Assembly: GCA_934215455.1 (NCBI GenBank) | Contig: CAKPZX010000024.1 | Span: forward strand, 1-25,624 | Direction: 5' to 3' | Origin: an uncultured Streptococcus sp. | Lineage (GTDB): Bacteria; Bacillota; Bacilli; Lactobacillales; Streptococcaceae | Length of the DNA: 25,624 bases | Shown here: piece by piece, positions 16,148-25,624 of the stretch | How positions within the stretch are numbered: the first letter of the stretch is position 1 | Layout: the number at the start of each line of letters is the position of its first letter | The notes under the pieces: generated by a model | Told to the model about the DNA's origin: nothing | Database searches by the model: none | What the model saw: only the letters and a program-made list of their open reading frames with translations | Position numbers and translations under genes: made by a program

Positions 16148-17847
16148 TGAATAAATTAATTGAACTGATTGAAAAAGGGAAACCTTTCTTTGAAAAGATT
16201 TCTCGTAATAAATATTTGCGAGCGATTCGTGATGGTTTCATTGCAGGGATGCCTGTAATCTTATTCTCATCTATCTTCATCCTAATTGCGTATGTGCCAA
16301 ATGCTTGGGGATTCCACTGGTCTAAAGATATTGAAACACTCTTGATGACTCCATATAACTATTCTATGGGCATCTTGGCCTTCTTCGTTGGTGGTACAAC
16401 GGCTAAGGCTTTGACTGATTCAATGAACCGCGACCTTCCAGCAACCAACCAAATCAACTTCATTTCTACAATGTTAGCTTCTATGGTTGGATTCTTGCTC
16501 ATGGCTGCCGAACCTGCTAAAGAAGGTGGATTCTTAACAGCATTCATGGGGACAAAGGGGTTGCTAACAGCCTTTATTGCTGCATTCGTTACTGTTAATG
16601 TTTACAAAGTCTGTGTGAAAAACAATGTGACTATCCGCATGCCGGACGAGGTTCCACCAAATATTTCACAAGTATTTAAAGACTTGATTCCATTTACATT
16701 GTCAGTTGTACTCTTGTATACACTTGAATTAGTTGTGAAAGCAAGCCTTCATGTAACAGTTGCTGAATCAATTGGTACTCTTCTTGCCCCACTATTCTCA
16801 GCTGCAGACGGATACCTTGGTATTACTTTCATCTTTGGTGCTTATGCCTTCTTCTGGTTTGTAGGTATCCATGGTCCTTCAATCGTAGAACCAGCAATCG
16901 CTGCAATTACTTACGCAAATATTGATAACAACTTGCATTTGATTCAAGCTGGACAACATGCCGATAAAGTTATCACATCTGGTACTCAAATGTTTATCGT
17001 TACCATGGGTGGTACTGGTGCAACCTTGATTGTTCCATTCCTCTTCATGTGGTTGTGTAAATCAGAGCGTAACCGTGCAATCGGACGTGCATCTGTTGTT
17101 CCTACATTCTTCGGTGTAAACGAACCACTCTTGTTCGGTGCTCCAATTGTATTGAACCCAATCTTCTTTGTTCCATTTATCTTTGCTCCAATTGCAAACG
17201 TGTGGATCTTCAAATTCTTCGTTGATACCTTGGGAATGAACTCATTCTCTGCTAACCTTCCATGGGTAACTCCAGGACCCCTTGGTATTGTTCTTGGTAC
17301 GAACTTCCAAGTACTTTCATTCATCCTTGCTGCGCTATTAGTAGTAGTTGACGTGATCATTTACTACCCATTCGTTAAAGTTTATGATGAACAAATTCTT
17401 GAAGAAGAACGTTCAGGTAAATCAAACGATAGCTTGAAAGAAAAAGTTGCTGCAAACTTTAACACTGCTAAAGCAGATGCTATTCTTGAAAAAGCTGGTG
17501 TTGAAGGCGAACCAGTTCAAAACAATATCACAAAAGAAACAAACGTATTGGTCCTTTGTGCAGGTGGTGGAACTAGTGGACTTCTTGCCAACGCTTTGAA
17601 CAAAGCTGCTGCAGAATACAATGTTCCTGTGAAGGCTGCTGCTGGTGGCTACGGTGCTCACCGTGAAATGTTGCCAGAATTTGACCTTGTTATCCTTGCT
17701 CCTCAAGTAGCTTCAAACTATGAAGATATGAAGGCTGAAACAGATAAACTTGGAATCAAATTGGCTAAGACTGAAGGAGCTCAATACATCAAGTTGACTC
17801 GTGATGGTAAAGGCGCTATTGCATTCGTTCAAGAACAATTTCAATAA
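16147..17847 (+). CDS. lacE: PTS lactose-specific EIICB permease
   Basis: A 566-residue transporter. Residues 1 to about 410 are the membrane EIIC domain, with many hydrophobic helices and the motifs [15 protein letters not shown] and [14 protein letters not shown] charged linker follows ([15 protein letters not shown]). The C-terminal EIIB domain has the phosphorylated Cys471 in [14 protein letters not shown]. It imports lactose as lactose-6-phosphate. Codon use is biased as in lacD and gatC. The start overlaps lacF, and a stem-loop lies between its stop and lacG. Confidence 0.96.
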   Translation: MNKLIELIEKGKPFFEKISRNKYLRAIRDGFIAGMPVILFSSIFILIAYVPNAWGFHWSKDIETLLMTPYNYSMGILAFFVGGTTAKALTDSMNRDLPATNQINFISTMLASMVGFLLMAAEPAKEGGFLTAFMGTKGLLTAFIAAFVTVNVYKVCVKNNVTIRMPDEVPPNISQVFKDLIPFTLSVVLLYTLELVVKASLHVTVAESIGTLLAPLFSAADGYLGITFIFGAYAFFWFVGIHGPSIVEPAIAAITYANIDNNLHLIQAGQHADKVITSGTQMFIVTMGGTGATLIVPFLFMWLCKSERNRAIGRASVVPTFFGVNEPLLFGAPIVLNPIFFVPFIFAPIANVWIFKFFVDTLGMNSFSANLPWVTPGPLGIVLGTNFQVLSFILAALLVVVDVIIYYPFVKVYDEQILEEERSGKSNDSLKEKVAANFNTAKADAILEKAGVEGEPVQNNITKETNVLVLCAGGGTSGLLANALNKAAAEYNVPVKAAAGGYGAHREMLPEFDLVILAPQVASNYEDMKAETDKLGIKLAKTEGAQYIKLTRDGKGAIAFVQEQFQ

Positions 17848-17874
17848 TAAATAGATTTACTGTTGATTGAAGTG

Positions 17875-19356
<1,482 letters not shown>

Positions 19357-19363
19357 GTATCAA

Positions 19364-19390
19364 CTGGAACTGTTTTAGTTCCAGCTTTTT
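19364..19390 (+). terminator. Terminator of the lac operon
   Basis: CTGGAACT (19364-19371) pairs perfectly with AGTTCCAG (19377-19384), followed by CTTTTT. Confidence 0.88.
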
Positions 19391-19444
19391 ATTTTACTAG
19401 AAGAGGGTCTCTTAAACGGATCTCTTCTTTCAGCCCCTAATTTA

Positions 19445-19453
19445 TGGTATAAT
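19445..19453 (+). promoter_or_regulatory. Extended -10 promoter of the LysR-lspA-rluD unit
   Basis: TGGTATAAT is a perfect TATAAT with the TGn extension, 28 bases before the LysR ATG. No convincing -35 box is seen, which extended -10 promoters do not need. Confidence 0.65.
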
Positions 19454-19481
19454 AGATCGATACTGTAATAAGGAAAATAGA

Positions 19482-20384
19482 ATGAATATACAACAATTAC
19501 GATATGTAGTGGCGATTGCCAACAGTGGTACTTTTCGTGAGGCTGCTGAAAAAATGTATGTGAGTCAGCCTAGCTTGTCCATCTCCGTCAGAGATCTGGA
19601 AAAGGAACTGGGGTTTAAGATTTTTCGTCGAACCAGTTCTGGGACTTTTTTGACCCGTCGGGGAATGGAATTTTATGAAAAAGCGCAGGATGTGGTCAAA
19701 GGTTTTGATATTTTTCAAAATCAATATGCCAGTCCCGAAGAAGAGAAGAAAGAATTCTCTATTTCTAGTCAGCACTATGACTTCTTACCACCTTTGATGA
19801 CGGAATTTTCGATCCGCTATCCGGAAAATAAAAACTTCCGCATCTTTGAATCAACGACGGTTCAAATTTTGGACGAAGTGGCTCAAGGACATAGTGAGTT
19901 GGGGATTATTTATCTCAACCGTCAAAATACCAAGGGGATTATGCAACGGGTTGATAAATTAGGGCTTGAAGTGGTGGATTTGATTCCTTTTCAGACTCAT
20001 ATTTACCTTCGCAAAGGACATCCTTTGGCTAAGAAGAAAAAACTGGTCATGGAAGATCTAGCTCAGTTGCCAACTGTTCGTTTTACCCAAGAAAAAGATG
20101 AGTACCTCTATTATTCAGAGAACTTTGTCGATACCAGCTCGAGCTCACAAATGTTCAATGTGACCGACCGGGCTACTTTGAATGGAATCTTGGAGCGGAC
20201 GGATGCTTATGCGACGGGATCAGGCTTTTTGGATAGCCAGTCCGTGAATGGCATTACCGTGATTCCTTTGGAAGACAACCTGGACAATAAAATGGTCTAT
20301 GTCAAACGCGAAGAGATGGATCTCTCTCCTGTAGCAGAGAAGTTTGTCGAGGTCATGGTAGAATATTTTGATCAAAAGAGGTAA
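19482..20384 (+). CDS. LysR-family transcriptional regulator
   Basis: A 300-residue regulator. Residues 1-60 are the winged helix (MNIQQLRYVVAIANSGTF, AAEKMYVSQPSLSISVRDLE). Residues 90-300 are the periplasmic-binding-protein-like effector domain. The closely related position upstream of lspA in other streptococci holds a LysR regulator of the CpsY/MtaR group, tied to amino acid metabolism and surface traits. I recall this from gene order and have not verified it. The effector is unknown. It is followed by lspA after 3 bases, so lspA and rluD are probably co-transcribed with it. Confidence 0.85.
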   Translation: MNIQQLRYVVAIANSGTFREAAEKMYVSQPSLSISVRDLEKELGFKIFRRTSSGTFLTRRGMEFYEKAQDVVKGFDIFQNQYASPEEEKKEFSISSQHYDFLPPLMTEFSIRYPENKNFRIFESTTVQILDEVAQGHSELGIIYLNRQNTKGIMQRVDKLGLEVVDLIPFQTHIYLRKGHPLAKKKKLVMEDLAQLPTVRFTQEKDEYLYYSENFVDTSSSSQMFNVTDRATLNGILERTDAYATGSGFLDSQSVNGITVIPLEDNLDNKMVYVKREEMDLSPVAEKFVEVMVEYFDQKR

Positions 20385-20387
20385 GAA

Positions 20388-20849
20388 ATGAAGAGAAAAA
20401 CAATGGTCCCGGTAGCGATCGTCCTATTGGTCCTACTGGATCAGCTGGTTAAATGGTATGTGGTGAAGAACATTCCACTGGGTGTCGTCAAGTCTTTTAT
20501 TCCCCATGTGGTCAGCCTGACCTATCTTCAAAACACAGGTGCAGCTTTTTCGCTTCTTGAAAATCAGCAATGGTTCTTTACCCTCATCACTCTAGTAGTG
20601 ATGGTAGGGGCCTTTTACTATCTCTATAAGCACCTCAAGGGGTCGCTTTGGATGGTGACAGGTTTGACCTTAGTCATTTCAGGTGGGTTGGGGAATTTTA
20701 TCGATCGCCTACGTCAGGGTTTCGTGGTCGATATGTTCCACCTGGATTTTATGAATTTTGCCATTTTTAATGTAGCAGATAGTTATTTGACAGTTGGAGT
20801 TTTCTTGCTCCTGATCCTGATGTTGAAAGAGGAAACGCATGGAAATTAA
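20388..20849 (+). CDS. lspA: Lipoprotein signal peptidase (signal peptidase II)
   Basis: A 153-residue aspartic protease with four membrane helices that cuts prolipoproteins before the lipidated cysteine. The catalytic aspartates are Asp115 in [10 protein letters not shown] and Asp131 in [14 protein letters not shown] near the start and GNFIDRL are conserved family blocks. It would process the lipoproteins encoded at 926, 1382, 1879 and 6078 in this window. Its 3' end overlaps rluD by 11 bases. Confidence 0.96.
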   Translation: MKRKTMVPVAIVLLVLLDQLVKWYVVKNIPLGVVKSFIPHVVSLTYLQNTGAAFSLLENQQWFFTLITLVVMVGAFYYLYKHLKGSLWMVTGLTLVISGGLGNFIDRLRQGFVVDMFHLDFMNFAIFNVADSYLTVGVFLLLILMLKEETHGN

Positions 20850-21729
20850 AATCGAAGTAGCCGGTGCGCGACTGGATAAGGCTTTGGCGGATTTGACTCC
20901 CTTGTCACGAGCTGTGGCCAATGAGCAGATCAAAGAAGGAAAAGTTCTGGTCAATGGGACTGTGAAAAAAGCCAAGTACACGGTCAAAGAAGGGGATGTC
21001 ATCCAATATGAAGTCCCAGAAGTGGAAGAGGTCAGCTATGAAGCAGAAGATCTATCCTTAGACATCGTTTATGAGGACCAGGATGTTGTGGTGGTTAATA
21101 AACCTCAAGGCATGGTTGTTCACCCAAGTGCGGGTCATACCAGTGGGACCTTGGTCAATGCGCTGTTATACCATGTCAAGGACCTTTCAGGGATCAATGG
21201 AGAATTGCGTCCAGGGATCGTGCATCGGATCGATAAAGACACGTCAGGCCTCTTGATGGTCGCAAAAAATGACCAAGCTCACGTCGCCTTAGCAGAGGAA
21301 CTCAAAGACAAAAAATCACTCCGGAAGTATTGGGCCATTGTTCATGGCAACCTTCCCAACGATCGAGGCATGATCGAAGCCCCAATTGGTCGCAGTGAAA
21401 AGGACCGGAAAAAACAGGCGGTGACGGCTAAAGGAAAACCTGCAGTGACCCGTTTTCAAGTTTTGGAACGTTTTGGGAATTACACCTTGGTAGAGTTGCA
21501 ACTGGAGACTGGTCGGACCCACCAAATTCGGGTGCACATGGCCTATATTGGCCATCCCGTGGCTGGAGATCCCGCTTATGGTCCTAAGAAGACACTTAAA
21601 GGACAAGGACAGTTTCTTCATGCACGGACACTCGGCTTTACCCACCCCCGTACAGGCGAGACCTTGGAATTTACAGCAGAAGTACCAGAGATCTTTGAGA
21701 AAACGCTGGAAGACCTTCGAAAAGGATAG
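20839..21729 (+). CDS. rluD: Large-subunit rRNA pseudouridine synthase, RluD family
   Basis: A 296-residue enzyme that isomerises uridines in 23S rRNA. An S4 RNA-binding domain (residues 1-60, [10 protein letters not shown]) precedes the catalytic domain. Asp132 in [12 protein letters not shown] is the catalytic aspartate. [12 protein letters not shown] and GDPAYG complete the family motifs. The exact uridines are not readable from sequence. It starts inside lspA, which implies translational coupling. A weak hairpin, CTGAAT/ATTCAG, lies shortly after the stop. Confidence 0.92.
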   Translation: MEIKIEVAGARLDKALADLTPLSRAVANEQIKEGKVLVNGTVKKAKYTVKEGDVIQYEVPEVEEVSYEAEDLSLDIVYEDQDVVVVNKPQGMVVHPSAGHTSGTLVNALLYHVKDLSGINGELRPGIVHRIDKDTSGLLMVAKNDQAHVALAEELKDKKSLRKYWAIVHGNLPNDRGMIEAPIGRSEKDRKKQAVTAKGKPAVTRFQVLERFGNYTLVELQLETGRTHQIRVHMAYIGHPVAGDPAYGPKKTLKGQGQFLHARTLGFTHPRTGETLEFTAEVPEIFEKTLEDLRKG

Positions 21730-21802
21730 TGAAGATGGCTGAATGGAGATTCAGTCACTTTCATTAGATACGAAATAAATAGTATTAGAAAGAATCATAG
21801 CG

Positions 21803-22912
21803 ATGAAAGCAAAACGAATCGTCTTTAAAGTAGGGACCTCGTCTTTGACCAATCCCGATGGGAGTCTCTCCAGACAGAAGGTCAAGGTCATTACGCAGCA
21901 GTTGGCTCTCTTACACGAATCGGGCCATGAGTTGATCTTGGTCTCATCAGGGGCGGTTGCTGCCGGATTTGGTGCTCTTGGTTTTAAGAAACGTCCGACC
22001 AAGGTGGCAGACAAGCAAGCCTCTGCGGCAGTTGGGCAAGGCTTACTGATGGAAGAATATACAGCCAACCTGCTCTTACGCAACATTGTTTCTGCGCAGA
22101 TTTTGTTGACCCAGGATGACTTTGCGGATCAGCGCCGTTATAAGAATGCCCACCAGGCCCTTTCTGTCCTGCTCAATCGTGGGGCCATTCCAATCATCAA
22201 TGAAAACGATACGGTCTCGATTGCCGAGTTAAAAGTTGGTGACAATGATACCTTGAGTGCGCAGGTTGCAGCCATGGTTCAAGCGGATCTTTTGGTACTA
22301 TTAACAGATGTCGATGGTCTCTATACAGCTAATCCTTCTCAGGATCCAACAGCTAAACGCTTGGATCGAATCGAACACATTTCCCGCGAGATGATCGAGA
22401 TGGCGGGTGGTGCTGGCAGTAGCAACGGAACGGGTGGCATGCTGACCAAACTCAAGGCAGCGACCCTTGCGACCGAGTCAGGGGTTCCTGTCTATATTTG
22501 CTCGTCTCTCAAGTCTGATGCCTTGATTGAAGCAGCAGAAGAGCAAGCGGATGGCAGTTACTTCCTTGCAGAGGATAAGGGCTTAAAAACCCAGAAGCAA
22601 TGGTTAGCCTTTTATGCAGAAAGCAAAGGTGCCGTTTGGGTGGATGCTGGAGCAGCGGAAGCCCTGTTGGATCATGGAAAGAGTTTATTGATTTCTGGCG
22701 TGACCAAGGCAGAAGGCGATTTTTCTTATCACGACATTGTCAGAGTCTATCATCAAGAGACTGGTCAATTACTCGGAAAAGGCAAGGTCCGTCTCGGCCA
22801 ATCAGCTGTGCGCGATCTACTCCAATCTAAAAAAGCTAAGGGAATCCTTATCCACCGGGATGACTGGATCTCGGTAACTCCTGAGATTGACCTACTCTTT
22901 ACAGAATTCTAG
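21803..22912 (+). CDS. proB: Glutamate 5-kinase
   Basis: A 369-residue enzyme that makes gamma-glutamyl phosphate, the first step of proline synthesis, and is normally feedback-inhibited by proline. Residues 1 to about 260 are the amino acid kinase domain ([47 protein letters not shown]). The C-terminal PUA domain (about 275-369) is present, as in full-length ProB. The ribosome binding site is weak. Its 73-base upstream gap has a small hairpin but no clear promoter, so it may partly depend on rluD transcription. Confidence 0.95.
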   Translation: MKAKRIVFKVGTSSLTNPDGSLSRQKVKVITQQLALLHESGHELILVSSGAVAAGFGALGFKKRPTKVADKQASAAVGQGLLMEEYTANLLLRNIVSAQILLTQDDFADQRRYKNAHQALSVLLNRGAIPIINENDTVSIAELKVGDNDTLSAQVAAMVQADLLVLLTDVDGLYTANPSQDPTAKRLDRIEHISREMIEMAGGAGSSNGTGGMLTKLKAATLATESGVPVYICSSLKSDALIEAAEEQADGSYFLAEDKGLKTQKQWLAFYAESKGAVWVDAGAAEALLDHGKSLLISGVTKAEGDFSYHDIVRVYHQETGQLLGKGKVRLGQSAVRDLLQSKKAKGILIHRDDWISVTPEIDLLFTEF

Positions 22913-22922
22913 AGGAAAACGT

Positions 22923-24170
22923 ATGGGAACAACACAAGAACAATTAGCCTTAGCGAGATCAGCTAAGAAAAGTATCAATACAGCCAGTACAGCTCTTAAA
23001 AATCAAGCCCTGGAAGCCATGGCTAGCCAACTTTTGAAAGCGACGGAAGCCATTTTAGCAGCCAATCAAATCGATATGGAAGCGGCACGCGGGAAGATTT
23101 CTGAAGTCATGCTGGATCGCCTCTTTCTTGATCAAGAGCGGATTGCCGGTATGGCACAAGGAATTCGTGCTTTAATCGACCTGCCAGATCCGATTGGGGA
23201 GGTGCTGGATACTGAAGTCTTGGAAAATGGCCTTGAAATCCAGAAAGTCCGAGTCGCTATGGGTGTTATTGGCATCATTTATGAAAGCCGTCCGAATGTA
23301 ACATCAGATGCTGCAGCGCTTGCCATCAAGAGTGGAAATGCAGTGGTCCTTCGTACTGGGAAGGATGCCTTTCATTCTGCTCAAGCGATCGTGACAGCCC
23401 TCAAGGCTGGATTGGAAGAAGCTGGATTCAATCCAGATCTTCTCCAACTGATCCAAGATACGAGTCGAGCTTCTAGCCTTGCTATGATGAAGGCTAAGGG
23501 CTATCTAGATTTGCTTATTCCACGTGGTGGTGCTGGATTGATCCAAGCGGTGGTTGAAAATGCCATTGTCCCTGTGATAGAGACAGGAACTGGGATCGTC
23601 CATGTCTATGTGGATAAGGAGGCTGATTTCCAGAAAGCACTCGCCATTATCGAAAATGCCAAGACAAGCCGCCCATCCGTCTGCAATGCCATGGAGGTCT
23701 TGTTGGTCGATCGAGCGATCGCGTCTGATTTCTTGCCCTTGGTCAAAGAGCGTTTAGTGGATGATCGGGAAAGATCCGTTGAGTTGCGCCTAGATGAGCA
23801 AGCACAGGCTATCATTTCTGGAACAGCAGCACAGGAACAGGATTTTGATACCGAATTTTTAGATTATATTTTAGCAGTTAAGGTCGTTGATGGAGTCGAG
23901 GAAGCGGTGGACCACATTGAAGCTCACAGCACCCATCATTCGGATGCCATTGTGACTGAAAATCCTGAGACAGCCGCTTATTTCACCAAGCAAGTAGATT
24001 CAGCAGCCGTTTATGTCAATGCTTCTACACGCTTTACAGATGGGGGTCAATTTGGACTAGGTTGTGAAATGGGGATCTCGACCCAAAAACTCCATGCGCG
24101 TGGACCCATGGGACTCCGGGAAATGACCAGTTACAAATATATCGTCAGTGGAAATGGTCAAGTGAGGTAA
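22923..24170 (+). CDS. proA: Glutamate-5-semialdehyde dehydrogenase
   Basis: A 415-residue NADPH-dependent enzyme of the aldehyde dehydrogenase superfamily that reduces gamma-glutamyl phosphate to glutamate semialdehyde. Cys254 in [10 protein letters not shown] is the catalytic cysteine. [20 protein letters not shown] and the C-terminal [16 protein letters not shown] are family blocks. I chose 22923 because AGAGGAAA precedes it; the longer frame starts inside proB. Ten bases separate it from proB. Confidence 0.95.
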   Translation: MGTTQEQLALARSAKKSINTASTALKNQALEAMASQLLKATEAILAANQIDMEAARGKISEVMLDRLFLDQERIAGMAQGIRALIDLPDPIGEVLDTEVLENGLEIQKVRVAMGVIGIIYESRPNVTSDAAALAIKSGNAVVLRTGKDAFHSAQAIVTALKAGLEEAGFNPDLLQLIQDTSRASSLAMMKAKGYLDLLIPRGGAGLIQAVVENAIVPVIETGTGIVHVYVDKEADFQKALAIIENAKTSRPSVCNAMEVLLVDRAIASDFLPLVKERLVDDRERSVELRLDEQAQAIISGTAAQEQDFDTEFLDYILAVKVVDGVEEAVDHIEAHSTHHSDAIVTENPETAAYFTKQVDSAAVYVNASTRFTDGGQFGLGCEMGISTQKLHARGPMGLREMTSYKYIVSGNGQVR

Positions 24171-24173
24171 AAA

Positions 24174-24989
24174 ATGAAAGTTGCATTTATCGGTCTTGGA
24201 AACATGGGGGCTAGTCTAGCCAAAGCAGTTGCAAAAGAAGTGGATGCGCAAGACCTGCTCTTGGTCAATCGTTCTCCTCAAAAGGTGCAAGAGTTTATCA
24301 GCCAGTATGGGGGAACGGCATCTGATCTTGAACAAGTCTTTCAAGAGGCTGAAGTAATCTTTTTAGGGGTCAAACCCTATCAGATTTGCCCTCTCTTAGA
24401 AGAGTATCAAGGCATCTTGGCTCAACGCTCTAATCTCTTGCTAGTTTCCATGGCTGCAGGCTTGGAACTAGAAAAGATGGCTGACGTGATCCAGAACGAC
24501 CAGGTGGGTCTTATCCGCATCATGCCCAATACGCCTGTGGCCATTGGTCAAGGTGTCATCAGTCTGGCCCGCTCCCAAGCAGTGACAGACCAGCAAGTAG
24601 CCAAAGTCAACCAGCTCTTAGCAGGAGCAGGGGCCCTATACGAAATTGAAGAAAAATTGATGGATCCTGCAACGGCTGTCGCAGGCTGTGGTCCAGCCTT
24701 TGTCTATCAGATGATTGAAGCCATGGCAGATGCAGGAGTAGGATTAGGACTTACACGAGAGCAAGCCTTGCAGGTGGCGGCACAGACCTTCCAAGGAGCT
24801 AGTCAAATGGTCCTAGAGACAGGCGAGCACCCAGCCCGCTTGCGAGATGCAGTTTGTAGCCCAGGTGGCTCTACTATTGCAGGAGTCAATCGCCTGGAAC
24901 AAGTCGGCTTACGGGGCGACATCATTGCTGGAGTGGAAGCGGCATACAAACGCACCCAAGAAATGGGACAAGAGGCAGAACAAAATTAG
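24174..24989 (+). CDS. proC: Pyrroline-5-carboxylate reductase
   Basis: A 271-residue enzyme that reduces pyrroline-5-carboxylate to proline, the last step of the pathway. The Rossmann motif AFIGLGNMGASLAKAV is at the start. IRIMPNTPV and AVCSPGGSTIAGV are the conserved substrate and dimer blocks. GAGGTAA overlaps the proA stop, three bases before the ATG. All three proline enzymes are therefore encoded in one run, and the cell should make its own proline. Confidence 0.95.
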   Translation: MKVAFIGLGNMGASLAKAVAKEVDAQDLLLVNRSPQKVQEFISQYGGTASDLEQVFQEAEVIFLGVKPYQICPLLEEYQGILAQRSNLLLVSMAAGLELEKMADVIQNDQVGLIRIMPNTPVAIGQGVISLARSQAVTDQQVAKVNQLLAGAGALYEIEEKLMDPATAVAGCGPAFVYQMIEAMADAGVGLGLTREQALQVAAQTFQGASQMVLETGEHPARLRDAVCSPGGSTIAGVNRLEQVGLRGDIIAGVEAAYKRTQEMGQEAEQN

Positions 24990-25081
24990 ATAAAATAATT
25001 GGTCAAAACCAAGTTTGGAGAACATTGACAAACTGTTCTTTCATTCAAAGCTAACAAATCAAGAATTATCCAATCCTCTAT

Positions 25082-25205
25082 TGAAACTTTCCGCCGTGAG
25101 AAAAGTGCTTGAAACAGGATTGTTTCAAGCACTCGGGAGTTTTGAAGCCTTAGATTCAAAACTAAGTCATGGAACTTCTATGAAGTTCGCTGACGTCCGT
25201 TCTCA
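25082..25205 (-). repeat. Streptococcal intergenic repeat, right copy (inverted)
   Basis: This is a second copy of the element at 1-199, on the other strand. It keeps TGAGAACGGACGT, AGTTCCATGACTTAG, CAAAACTCCCGAGTGCT and GCGGAAAGTTTCA. The 13-bp stem is again perfect (25104-25116 with 25121-25133), but one base pair is flipped relative to the left copy. The variable middle is shorter and carries its own GAACTTC/GAAGTTC hairpin. An open frame at 25015-25245 runs across it but is probably accidental. Confidence 0.7.
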
Positions 25206-25243
25206 CCTAAGGAAAGTTTCTAAGAGGACTTCATTTTCAATTT

Positions 25244-25273
25244 AAAAGATTGGTTTTTTGGCCAATCTTTTTT
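25244..25273. terminator. Bidirectional terminator between proC side and ABC-F gene
   Basis: AAAAGATTGG (25244-25253) pairs with CCAATCTTTT (25262-25271), with A and T runs on both sides. It begins 3 bases beyond the end of the minus-strand ABC gene. Confidence 0.85.
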
Positions 25274-25276
25274 ACG

Positions 25277-25624
25277 TTAGAGAGCCTCTATCACTACCAA
25301 ACCATTTTCGGTCAGGCGATAGATTTTTTGGCAGACTTCTTTGAGGAAGGTCCGGTCGTGAGAGACCGTGACTAGTCCGCCTGGGTAGTCTGCGAATAGG
25401 CGTCGAATTTCTGGTTGGGAAGTGGGGGAAAAATTGCGAGTAGGCTCGTCCAAGAGTAGAAATTGGGGACTTGTGAGTACTAGTTGCAGGAGAAAGAGTT
25501 TTCCTTGCTGGCCACCAGAAAGTTCTGAGATCGGATGGTGCATTTCCGAATAGGTAAAGTTGAGGGAGGCTAAATGCAATTGAATGGTGTTGATTTCTTC
25601 GCGATCGCCTGAATGCTGTAGAAA
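25277..25624 (-). CDS. ABC-F family ATPase, C-terminal part (runs off the window)
   Basis: The C-terminal 115 residues of an ABC-type ATPase; the frame stays open through the window edge, so the TTG at 25579 is not a start. The signature LSGGQQGKLFLLQLVL, Walker B with LLLDEPTRNFSP and the H-loop SHDRTF are intact, so this is the second nucleotide-binding domain. No membrane segment is seen, which fits the ABC-F class of soluble, ribosome-acting proteins. ABC-F members include antibiotic-resistance and translation factors; this fragment does not decide which. The DEPTRNFSP variant, in place of DEPTNHLD, marks a distinct subgroup. Convergent to proC. Confidence 0.85.
   Translation of the reverse strand, partial: FLQHSGDREEINTIQLHLASLNFTYSEMHHPISELSGGQQGKLFLLQLVLTSPQFLLLDEPTRNFSPTSQPEIRRLFADYPGGLVTVSHDRTFLKEVCQKIYRLTENGLVVIEAL

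Overview
The window is chromosomal DNA of an oral Streptococcus, probably of the sanguinis/mitis/parasanguinis type; the species cannot be fixed from the sequence alone. The evidence is gene content: a tagatose-6-phosphate lac operon beside a galactitol-type PTS, the rplU-prp-rpmA operon with a Firmicute L27 pre-sequence, cysteine desulfurase-thiI, lspA-rluD and proBAC. There are no rRNA or tRNA genes, CRISPR arrays or transposases.

Layout. (1) Bases 1-3000 are an accessory block. An intergenic repeat copy is followed by five tandem paralogous small exported proteins (three lipoproteins flanked by two membrane-anchored versions) and by a wrecked gene that keeps only its start and its helical tail. 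(2) Bases 3000-7990 are housekeeping: a membrane protein with a Ser/Thr-rich tail (minus strand), cysteine desulfurase, thiI, a lipoprotein, and rplU-prp-rpmA behind an L21-type leader. (3) Bases 8080-19360 are one sugar regulon: lacR; gatA-gatB-gatC (PTS that probably imports galactose as galactose-6-phosphate); lacABCD (tagatose-6-phosphate pathway); then lacT-lacF-lacE-lacG (antiterminator, lactose PTS, phospho-beta-galactosidase). (4) Bases 19480-24990 hold a LysR regulator with lspA and rluD, then proB-proA-proC. (5) The right end has a second, inverted copy of the left-end repeat and the 3' end of a minus-strand ABC-F ATPase gene.

How the genes work together. Lactose enters through LacF/LacE as lactose-6-phosphate, and LacG splits it to glucose and galactose-6-phosphate. 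Galactose probably enters through GatABC as galactose-6-phosphate. Both feed LacAB, LacC and LacD to triose phosphates. Visible control sites include a shared AT-rich motif at the lacR, gat, lacA and lacT promoters (candidate LacR operators), cre-like sites near gat and lacT, and a complete RAT/terminator switch ahead of lacT.

The most interesting region is the left block. The five paralogs and the internally deleted gene look like a decayed secreted-effector/immunity locus that retains an array of orphan immunity-like proteins. By gene order and the two surviving ends of the pseudogene, the TslA/TilA-type (type VII secreted lipase and lipoprotein immunity) arrangement is the model to test. 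That is inference, not proof.
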